DNA of 64,000 bases from Quercus robur (lineage: Eukaryota; Streptophyta; Magnoliopsida; Fagales; Fagaceae), in assembly GCF_932294415.1 (NCBI RefSeq), contig NC_065539.1, forward strand, positions 53,897,501 to 53,961,500, in the 5' to 3' direction. Positions 16,390 through 25,600 of the stretch are shown here, in pieces. Position numbers and translations under genes: made by a program. The notes below the pieces were generated by a model. The model saw only the letters and a list, made by a program, of their open reading frames with translations, was not told the origin of the DNA and did not search any database. Every line of letters begins with the position of its first letter. Position 1 is the first letter of the stretch.

Positions 16390-19300
16390 TCAAACTCGAG
16401 GTGGCAAGGAGGAAGCCAACTGGAGTTTGGATATAAGATCTCGAAGACGACCAGGCGGGTGAGTCTTGGTAAAGATATCAGCAGGCTGGTCAGCAGAGGA
16501 GATGGAGAATAACTTGAGATTTCCTTTCTTAAGATGCTGGCGAGTGATGTGGCAGTCAATCTCAATATGCTTAGTGCGTTCATGAAAGACATCATTATGA
16601 GCAATGTAGATAGCACTACGATTGTCACAATAAAGAGGAGTGGCAGTGGGCTGTGGAGCATCCATGTCAGCCAAGAGCCAGCGAAGCCAAACAAGCTCAC
16701 AAGTGGTGTCGGCAAGGGCACGATACTCAGCCTCAGTACTGGAACGGGAAACCACATCCTGTTTCTTGCTGCGCCACGAGACCAGAGAAGTACCTAACAG
16801 GAAACAGAAACCTGTGATAGAGCATCGATCAGTCGGATCACCTGCCCAGTCAGCATCTGAATAAGCATGAAGCTCGAGAGAAGATCGAGAGGAGTAATGC
16901 AGACCATGATAAAGTGTGCCTTTGACATATCGAAGAATCCGAAGAACAGCAGCATAGTGGACAGAACGAGGTGCATCCATGAACTTACTAACCATACCCA
17001 CGGCATGTGAAATATCCGGACGAGTAACAGTGAGATAGATCAAACTACCAACCAACTGACGATAGCGAGTAGCATCGGATATAGGTTCACCGTCCAAGGG
17101 TGTGAGCTTTGCATTGTATTCCAAAGGAGTGGAAACAGTCTTGTTATCAGTGACACCGGCTTTGGAGAGAAGATCAGAAGCATATTTAGCCTGGGAAAGA
17201 TAGTATCCATCAGAGGATGAGGTAACCTCAAGCCCAAGAAAATAGCTGAGAGTGCCCAGATCTTTCATCTCAAAATGCTGACTAAGGAAGTTCTGAAGAG
17301 AGCGGATACCTACAGAATCATCTCCAGTAATAATCATATCATCAACATAAAGAAGAATAAGAGTGATACCAGCAGAGGATCGTCGAACAAAGAGAGCAGT
17401 GTCATGAGGACTCGAAGTGAAACCCTGCTGAGCAACAACTGAGCTAAACTTCTCAAACCAAGCTCGAGGAGCCTGTTTGAGGCCATAAAGAGCACGGCGA
17501 AGGCGGCAAACTTGATTGCCTGAGTGTGGATAGCCAAGGGGTGGTTGCATGTACACTTCTTCATGGAGGTCTCCATTGAGGAAAGCATTCTTCACATCCA
17601 TTTGATAAAGAGGCCAACGGCGAACAGCAGCCACAGCAATGAGATATCTAACAGATGTAAGACGAGCAACAGGAGCAAATGTTTCCTCATAGTCAATACC
17701 ATACTCCTGAGTAAAGCCCTTGGCAACTAGGCGAGCTTTGTATCGTTCAACAGATCCATCAGCCTTGGTCTTGATCTTGTAAACCCACCTACAACCTACT
17801 ACAGACTGACCAGGAGGCAAATCAACCATATCCCAAGTGTGATTCTTATGAAGGGCATCTAGTTCTTCATTCATAGCTTGCTGCCAAAGAGGGTCAGTAT
17901 GAGCCTCACGATAGGTGTGAGGTTCATAGAGAGTGGCAAGAGCAAAAGAGCAATGATAATCAGTGAGATAAGGGGGAGGAATGCTTACCCGAGTGGAACG
18001 ACGAAGTTCAGGACCAATAGGAGACTCGGGAGAGGGTGGTGCCACAGGATCCAAGACAGGCGGGTCATATGCCGGAGACAGAACCGGAGATGAGTCGTCT
18101 GGAGAGGCAGTCGATGCTGAAGAATCCTCCACAAGTTCAGGATAGAGAGGGAGGAAAAGATCAGTAAAAATGGGAGACTCTGAGGAAGAAGATGTAGGAA
18201 ACTGCTGAAGACTCGTGAAAGGACGATGTTCCCAAAACTCAACATGACGAGAGACACGAAGGCGATGAGAAATGGGATCATAGCAGCGAAACCCTTTTTG
18301 AGACACACCATAACCAAGGAAACAACAGAGACGAGTACGAGGTTGGAGCTTTGTTCGTTCATGAGCAGGAAGAGAGACAAAACAAGCACAACCAAAAACC
18401 CGAAGAGAGGAGTAGTCAGGAGTTTGACCATAGAGAAGCTCAAATGGTGATTTGTTGTGTGTAGTTGGTGAAGGAATACGATTAATGGTGTGCACAGCAG
18501 TGAGTGCAGCCTCACCCCAAAAGCGCTCAGGAAGAGAGGCAGAAATGAGAAGGGTGCGGACAACATCAAGAATGTGACGATGTTTTCGTTCTGCACGACC
18601 ATTTTGTTGAGAGGTGTAAGGACAAGACCGCTGAGGAAGAGTACCATGTTTGTCTAAAAAGGATAGGAAAGATTTATCATTATATTCTTGAGCATTATCT
18701 GATCGAAAGACTTTAATGGTGCGATTGAACTGTGTTTCAATCATTTTATGAAATGTTTGGTAAATAGACACAAGTTCAGACCTATGGTGAAGCAGATAAA
18801 TCCAAGTATACCGAGAAAAATCATCCATAAATATGACAAAATATTTAGATCCCCCCTCAGTGGGAACAGGTGCAGGACCCCAAATATCAGAATGTATAAG
18901 ATCAAAAGGGGCAGAAGAAAAGGAGTCACTTTTATTAAAGGGCAATTTTGTTTGTTTGCCAAAATGACAGGAAGTACAATCAAATTTTTGAAACTGAACT
19001 GAACCTAAATGACCTTGAGAAGCTAATAATTGAAGACGAGATAAGGATGGATGACCAAGACGAGCATGCCATAGATCAGGTGAGGAGGTGGCAGTGGTAG
19101 CAGCTGCAGAAACAACTTGTGAAGGAATCTTCAAGTCATGAACCTCAAACATGCGACCAACCTTACGGCCTGTCCCAAGCACTTGACCCGTCCGGGGATC
19201 CTGCACATCCACACCATGATTAGTAAATAGAAGATCTACGCCTAATTCGCAAAGTTGACCAACAAAAAGCAAATTGAGGGATAACTTTGGAATATGAAAA

Positions 19301-20523
19301 GTGTCACTAAGGGATAAACAAGGAAAAGAGATTGTTCCTTTATGACTAACAGGCATAGGAGTTCCATCAGCAGTGTAAATGGTGATTGGATGTTCTAAGG
19401 GTGCCTTATCAGAAAATTGGGATTCATCAGGAGTCATATGGTTACAACATGCAGTATCAAAAAACCAAGGTTGTTTACCTGAGGTGACAGAGAGGGCAGT
19501 GGAAGTGCGGGATAAAACCTGTTGAACAACTGCCTCAATATCAGCCGTAGTAAGTGAGGAAGCCAAAGATGGACTTGTAGGAACCGATGGATCTGAAGGA
19601 CATACAGCAGCTGCCTGAGGAAGAGAAGCTTTATTCTGCTCTTGCACAAATTTCTGTAGCTTACGACAAACAGAGATGTCATGGCCTTTGGCACGGCAAA
19701 ACTTGCAGTGAACACCTTTGGAAGACTGAGAGGTGGGACGCCCTGAGTTTATTTGCGGAGGAGCAGTGAATGCAACAATGGGAGGCTGTGGTGAGGGTGT
19801 AGCCAATACATGATCAGATGATGTCATGTGATAAGTAGGCCGACGATTCTCCTCAGAAATGAGCTCCTTTACTGCAGCATCAAGAGAAGGAGTAGGAGAC
19901 CGGCTAAGTAGAGAAGCCCTAGTAGGCTCAAAATCCTCACGTAAACCCATCATGAAGTGCATAAATCTACGACGATCCCGGTATTTGACAAAGAGCTCAA
20001 TGTCCTTAGAACACACCAGTGGAGGATCTGCAGCAGAGAGTTGTTCCCACATAGTAGAAGTCTGAGAATAAAAATCAGAAATAGACTGACCTGTCTCTTG
20101 GCGCATTTGATAAAGCTTTGATTCAATGTGAAACTCCAAGCTTGAATCATTAGTGCAGTTATAACGATCGGCCAAAAATTTCCAAGCAGCCTCAGCAGTT
20201 TCAAGACGAGGAAGAAGATTATGAATGGAGGGAATAGAGGTATTGATAAACCAAGATAAGATCTTACTCTGAATACTCTCCCATTCCTCTAGACGTTCTT
20301 CATAATCATCTGTTGTAACAGCAGTCTTGGAAGACTCTTCAGCAGCTGTAGCTTTGGACTTAGGGTCAGGTACTGGCTTAGGAATTGAACCAGTCACATA
20401 TCTCCACAGTTTACGACCCTTGAGAAAGACGGTCATATTCTGAGACCATGCATGATAGCTAGTAGGACCATCCAACATGATGGTGATAGGACGTATGATA
20501 TCTCGTTCACTTTGTTGAGCCAT
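16390..20523 (-). CDS. Copia B gag-pol polyprotein, open
   Basis: A single frame reads through gag, protease, integrase, RT and RNase H without a stop. It is open from 20583, but the likely start is ATG at 20523 (MAQQSERDII), giving 1377 codons. Motifs, numbered from 20583: zinc knuckle CKFCRAKGHDISVC near 290-305; protease WFFDTACCNHMT near 373, with Ala where many relatives have Gly; integrase HARLGHPS near 506, DIWGP near 560, RSDN near 628 and ERKH; RT WVYKIKTKADG near 935 and YVDDM near 1077; RNase H SDADWAGDP near 1241 and [12 protein letters not shown] near 1335. The product would be cut by its own protease into capsid and enzymes that form a virus-like particle, copy the RNA and integrate the DNA. 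It ends eight bases before the 3' LTR. Confidence 0.95.
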   Translation of the reverse strand: MAQQSERDIIRPITIMLDGPTSYHAWSQNMTVFLKGRKLWRYVTGSIPKPVPDPKSKATAAEESSKTAVTTDDYEERLEEWESIQSKILSWFINTSIPSIHNLLPRLETAEAAWKFLADRYNCTNDSSLEFHIESKLYQMRQETGQSISDFYSQTSTMWEQLSAADPPLVCSKDIELFVKYRDRRRFMHFMMGLREDFEPTRASLLSRSPTPSLDAAVKELISEENRRPTYHMTSSDHVLATPSPQPPIVAFTAPPQINSGRPTSQSSKGVHCKFCRAKGHDISVCRKLQKFVQEQNKASLPQAAAVCPSDPSVPTSPSLASSLTTADIEAVVQQVLSRTSTALSVTSGKQPWFFDTACCNHMTPDESQFSDKAPLEHPITIYTADGTPMPVSHKGTISFPCLSLSDTFHIPKLSLNLLFVGQLCELGVDLLFTNHGVDVQDPRTGQVLGTGRKVGRMFEVHDLKIPSQVVSAAATTATSSPDLWHARLGHPSLSRLQLLASQGHLGSVQFQKFDCTSCHFGKQTKLPFNKSDSFSSAPFDLIHSDIWGPAPVPTEGGSKYFVIFMDDFSRYTWIYLLHHRSELVSIYQTFHKMIETQFNRTIKVFRSDNAQEYNDKSFLSFLDKHGTLPQRSCPYTSQQNGRAERKHRHILDVVRTLLISASLPERFWGEAALTAVHTINRIPSPTTHNKSPFELLYGQTPDYSSLRVFGCACFVSLPAHERTKLQPRTRLCCFLGYGVSQKGFRCYDPISHRLRVSRHVEFWEHRPFTSLQQFPTSSSSESPIFTDLFLPLYPELVEDSSASTASPDDSSPVLSPAYDPPVLDPVAPPSPESPIGPELRRSTRVSIPPPYLTDYHCSFALATLYEPHTYREAHTDPLWQQAMNEELDALHKNHTWDMVDLPPGQSVVGCRWVYKIKTKADGSVERYKARLVAKGFTQEYGIDYEETFAPVARLTSVRYLIAVAAVRRWPLYQMDVKNAFLNGDLHEEVYMQPPLGYPHSGNQVCRLRRALYGLKQAPRAWFEKFSSVVAQQGFTSSPHDTALFVRRSSAGITLILLYVDDMIITGDDSVGIRSLQNFLSQHFEMKDLGTLSYFLGLEVTSSSDGYYLSQAKYASDLLSKAGVTDNKTVSTPLEYNAKLTPLDGEPISDATRYRQLVGSLIYLTVTRPDISHAVGMVSKFMDAPRSVHYAAVLRILRYVKGTLYHGLHYSSRSSLELHAYSDADWAGDPTDRCSITGFCFLLGTSLVSWRSKKQDVVSRSSTEAEYRALADTTCELVWLRWLLADMDAPQPTATPLYCDNRSAIYIAHNDVFHERTKHIEIDCHITRQHLKKGNLKLFSISSADQPADIFTKTHPPGRLRDLISKLQLASSLPPRV

Positions 20524-20639
20524 AATGAAGAAAATGACCAAAAAGTGAGATTTAGATACCTCAAATGCAGAAACGGAGCCCAAAATCAGAATCTACGCGA
20601 AAAACTGAGCAAGACAGGTCCTGTTGAAAAATTTTGACT

Positions 20640-21150
20640 TGATCAACGGTCAAAGTCAACGGTCAAAGTCAACGGGCGGCCTGGTCAAGTCAACTGATGA
20701 CGTGTGCTGACGTGGGCTGTGTGACGTCACGCTAGGGCTGACGTGGCAGGTCCAAAAACGAAGCTGGCGCGTGGGGCGCGTGTCAGCACGTGGAGCGCGT
20801 GGGAGGGCGTCTGTTCCGGCGCGTGGGGCGCGTGAGTGAGAGTGGTGGCGCGTGGCGGCGCGTGGAGCGCGTGTTCGTGAGGCAGAAACTTTAGGCGGCG
20901 CGTGACGGCGCGTGTGAGGTTGTTTCTGGCCGTTCTTTGTTGGGTTTTGCTCGGGATTGTCTGTTCTGTCACTCAATGCCTTTGCTTTGACAGTTGAATG
21001 AGCAGAACAATAAGATCCGAGAGTTGTTGGGACTGTGGGCGTGACGGCGGTGACTCGCTTCTGACAGTGGCTATTGGATGAAGGCGAGGGCAGCGGAAGA
21101 ACGCCGGAGATGTCCACAGGAACCAGAAAGTCAGAAGAATGGCTCTGATA
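20640..21150 (-). other. GC-rich leader of Copia B with gcgcgtg repeats
   Basis: Between the primer site and gag lies about 500 bp that is far richer in G+C than the rest of the window. Around 20760-20910 it holds about ten scattered copies of gcgcgtg / ggcgcgtgg in the plus-strand reading. On the minus strand a frame of about 150 codons runs from 21117 to 20656 with HAPRA/RAPRA-like repeats and no start-to-end similarity that I know. It is in the same phase as gag but separated by stops. It may be structured leader RNA (packaging or translation control) rather than protein. Confidence 0.6.
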
Positions 21151-21153
21151 CCA

Positions 21154-21325
21154 TGTTAAGATTATAAACTGAATAATCTGTATATTGATGTGTGTAGAAC
21201 AATGTACAATAGAGAGCCTTATATAGGCTAGATATGTGTGCAGTACAAGTAAAAAGAGTAAACTACAAGTACAGTATACTGGGCTAAGCCCAATGGGCTA
21301 AACTAGTCTAAGCTATACACTAACA
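21154..21325 (-). repeat. 5' LTR of Copia B
   Basis: 172 bp, TGTTA...TAACA, followed on the minus strand by the initiator-Met-type primer site tggtatcagagcc. The target duplicate gtgtt lies at 21326-21330. Confidence 0.94.
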
Positions 21326-22084
21326 GTGTTCAAAAACCATGGAATCAGTTTATTATATAGATTAGTAGTCACATACCAGCACACTCTCACTAGGCAAGCT
21401 CTCAACGACTCCTTCCCAGCTAAGAACCCAAGACCAAGAGGGCTATATGCCACTATCCCAATGCCAAGCTCTCTGAGAATACCAAAAACTTTTAATAATG
21501 CATGATGTGAAAATTTCCTGATAGTCTATTGTTCTAAAATATCTTATTCATAACCGATTCTAAGGTTACAAAGACAAACGTTAAATTATGTTAAGAATTC
21601 AATTGGCTATAAAATGCAAATAACAGAGCTATATATATATATATATATTTTTTTTTTTTAAATTTTAAAAGACCTGCAGAGTGGAACTATCTCATCTTCG
21701 ATATCACGGGTCCACAGAGAATATTCCATTTCTAAGGCAGTGATGGGATGAACTGCATGAGCTCTTCTTATTGTGTCTACACTAGGTTCTGATAACCCAA
21801 TGTATTTTATTTTTCCTTCCTCCACCAGCTTCTTCAGCTCCTCCATCTACCATGCCAAAATAGGTTATAACTTCTAATGCAAAAGGACATGAAGTTTAAA
21901 TCCAGTACAGTTCATCCATTAAATAGATGAAAATAAATAGTTTGTATAAATCGAATTTTGTAGCAACTTGACCTTTCTCTGCTTTAGTAATACCGAATTT
22001 TGTAGCTAGTTGAATTTTCTCCCTACCAAGCTGCTTCAAAGCCTAAAAAGACAAAATAATTAATTTAATATTTGAATATGTATG

Positions 22085-22579
22085 TATTAAGAAACATGAT
22101 CAAAAGAATAAGAATGGAGCAGTAATGAAGAAAGTTAGCAAGGCTCGTGTAAAGAAGACTAAAGAACAGAAGAGAGTTATAAGACCAAACGACAGTAGCA
22201 TTGGTGTTTTGCTAAGAAAACTACTCGTAGCATTGCAAGGATAAGTGGAGCACGTGACATGCATGTGGGAGAGTTGGCTGAGTTATTGGACAGATGGCTA
22301 ATGGTTATTGGTAGCTTGTAAATAGGAAAATCTGTTAGGAATCTGTTAGAGGCAGTTAGTAATCTTCCCGCTCTTTTCTTCTTCTGGTAGAGCAGCAATC
22401 GTAGTATAAATATAAAGTAGTGTATTGTAATTCATTCACTTCTTGTATACAGAAATTAAGCAATAAGAATTTTCTTTCTTACTCAGAAAATTCTCTCTCT
22501 GATTCTTGAAGTCTCTCGTACTTTCTTCAATTTCTTTTGCTTGATTTTGAATACTCTGTTTTAGTTTCTGATTTTAACA
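22085..22579 (+). repeat. 5' LTR of Copia C
   Basis: 495 bp with a TATA-like agtataaatataaag near 22400. It begins TATTAAG and ends TTAACA, a departure from TG..CA. Confidence 0.94.
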
Positions 22580-22682
22580 TGGTATCAGAGCACTAAACAA
22601 ATCAGATCAGAAAGTTTTCTTTGATTTCCGATTCGAATTTCCAAAATTCATCTTGTTTTCTCCAAGTTTCTAAGCTCCGTTA

Positions 22683-25600
22683 ATGGCGTCCACAGAAGAA
22701 GCATCCAATAATCAAACTACTTCTAACAATCAATCTTCTTCTACTGTGAATGAAGATTCAGTCAATCCATTTCTTCTTAGCAGCAGTGACAGTAACACAG
22801 TCCATCTTGTTTCTGAAAAATTGGTTGGTGGAAGGAACTATTTTCCATGGGCTAGATCGATGATCATTTCTCTCACTGTGAGACATAAAATTGGATTTAT
22901 CGATGGTACAATACCAGTTCCAGATCCAGATTCTCCACAATTCATTTTGTGGACTCGATGCAACATGGCTGTTTTAAGTTGGATCATCAACTCAGTTTCA
23001 CCTGGAATTGGTTCTAGTATCATGTACACAGATAATGCTAGAGCAATCTGGCTTGATTTGCGCCACAGATTTTCTCAGAAAAGTGGACCAAGAATCTTTG
23101 AGCTTCAAAAGGAATCTGCCTATCTTGTGCAAGGCCAATTCTCAGTGGAGGATTATTATACAAAGTTCAAAGCCTTAGTTGATGAGTTGGCCAATTATCA
23201 AACCATTCCTCTTTGCAAGTGTCTCTGTACTTGTGGATCTCAAAGGATTGGTTCAGATCTCAGTGATCGTGATCAGGTGATGAGATTCTTAATGGGATTA
23301 AATGATTCCTATTCAGCAATTAGAGGCCAAATTCTGCTTTATGAGCCCTTACCAGACATCAACAAAGTTCTTTCCTTAATCTTGCAAGAAGAAAAACAAA
23401 GAAGCTTCAAGAATGGTGATTTCTCAGGAGCAGTCACAACTCATCCAATTGAAGCCACAGCATTCTATTCTGATGCAAGATCTGGTCCAAAACACAATGG
23501 CAGAGGAAATTTCAAGAAGGAAGGACCAATCTGCACTCATTGTGGGAAATCAGGGCATACTGTGGAGAAGTGCTATAGGCTGCACGGGTTTCCACCAGGT
23601 TTTAAATTCAGAAATAAGTCTATGGCAAATCAAGTTACTCATACTCAAGTACCAGGATTTGGGAATCAGGTGCCAACTTTTGGGAATGTCACTCATGCTC
23701 AAACCAGTGAAGGTTTAAGCTCTTCATCTTCACAGTTTCCAATCTCCAAGTCACAATGTGAGCAGCTCTTGGCTTTCTTGAATTCACAGTCTGTTGGTGA
23801 TACTCAGCATTCAACCTCTCAGCAGTCAGCTAGCTTACCTTCTGGAGGAGTAGGCACTTCACAGCAGCCATTGGCATTAAGTGCCTCTACCTCAAACTAT
23901 CTGAATAACTTTTCAGGTAAAGTCTTTTGTCCTTCAACCATTCCCATACCAAATTCCACTGTTTTTAATGCCAAGCTAGTTAATAGATCAGCTTTTCACA
24001 ATAGCAGTTGGATCATTGACACAGGAGCCACTGATCATATGGTGCACTCCATATCAGTTTTTAGCTCTGTCACTTGTGTCTCTAACTCTTTTGTTCACTT
24101 ACCTAATGGTGAAAAGGCTTTAGTAACTCATATTGGAACTGTACATCTCACAGAAACTCTAATCCTCACTGATGTATTGTGTGTTCCTTCTTTCACTTTC
24201 AATTTAATTTCAGTCAGTCAATTGAACAAAACACAAGCTTACTGCCTTATCTTTCTTGGTTCATTTTGCTTCATTCAGGATCTTGCTCCTTGGAGCACGA
24301 TTGGTCTGGGTAGAGAGCAAAATGGATTGTACCTGCTGGATACCAAATTCACTAACAAGGATTTGACTCATGTTCCAGCTTTGCCTTTCTGTCATTCTGT
24401 TTGTACTCAGCTTGATCTTTGGCATTTCAGGCTAGGGCACCCTTCAAGTGGTAAACTTGAGCTTTTAAATAAAATTGTGCCTTCTGTACAGTGTATTAAG
24501 AATGCTCATTGTGATGTATGTCCAATAGCAAAACAGAAAAGATTGCCCTTTCCTTCTAGCAATAATATTTCTATTTTTCCATTTGATCTTGTTCATTGTG
24601 ATTTGTGGGGTCCTTTCTCTATTCCCACCGTAGATGGTTACAAATATTTCCTTACAATAGTTGATGATTTCTCTAGGTGCACTTGGATATATTTGTTGAA
24701 GTCTAAGTCAGAAACACAAGTCCTATTACCACATTTCTATGTTTTTGTTGAAACTCAATTCAACAGAAAAATTAAGTGCATTAGGACAGATAATGGTACA
24801 GAGTTTCTGTTGAAAGATTTTTTCAAGTCCAAAGGCATACTTCATCATTTAAGTTGTGTTGAAACCCCTCAACAAAACTCCATTGTAGAGAGGAAACATC
24901 AACATATTCTCAATGTAGCTAGAGCACTTAAATTTCAATCAAATGTGCCTTTAGCATATTGGGGAGAATGTGTACTCACTGCTGTATACCTCATAAACAG
25001 ACTCCCCTCTTCTGTCCTTGAGAACAAAACACCTTATGAGGTTTTATTTGGCCAAGTTCCATCCTTTTCCCATCTCAAAGTCTTTGGTTGCCTTTGTTAT
25101 GCTTCCACACTTGCACATCACAGGCACAAATTCTCACCAAGGGCAGTAAAGTGTGTGTTTTTGGGTTACCCCCTTGGAATTAAAGGATATAAAGTGATGG
25201 ACCTTGCTACACATTCAATTTTTGTTTCAAGAGATGTACATTTCCATGAGACTATTTTTCCTTTTCAATCAGATTCATTCTCTCAGCACATTGATCCTTT
25301 TCACTCAATTTCTCCACTTGTCATACCTATTCCTACTCCCACAGATTCAATTCCCTTACCTAATGACCCTAGTCCTTTTCAATCTAGACAACTTGACACA
25401 TGTGTTGCAGAAGTTGTCTCTGCCCAACCTGCTGCTTCCTCAGGCCCTATTCCTACTCCTGTTTTGGACTCCCATATTCCTGATACTTCATCTATTCAAC
25501 TTAGAAAATCCACTAGGCCACATAAACTTCCATCTTATTTGCAAGATTACTCCTGCAACTCCATTTCTCACAAGCCCCTTTCTGGTAGTCCATATGATAT

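Larger units (their letters stand above)
16211..21325 (-). mobile_element. Copia LTR retrotransposon B, full length (5.1 kb)
   Basis: LTRs of 172 bp at 21154-21325 (5') and 16211-16382 (3') have canonical ends TGTTA...TAACA. The target duplication is gtgtt (16206-16210 and 21326-21330). On the minus strand the primer site tggtatcagagcc follows the 5' LTR, and a purine tract ttgaggggggat precedes the 3' LTR. I see one difference between the LTRs (acagtgtac versus acagtatac). It lies in intron 5 of AKR copy 3, in the same orientation as that gene. With an open polyprotein and near-identical LTRs it is a candidate for a recently mobile element. Confidence 0.96.

Noticed and set aside
17985-18647. 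220-codon minus-strand frame inside Copia B
   Set aside because: It overlaps the integrase-RT part of the real polyprotein in another frame; its hydrophobic composition is a frame artefact.
22177-22398. 73-codon minus-strand frame in both LTRs of Copia C
   Set aside because: It occurs twice only because the LTRs are identical; no similarity or start signal supports it.
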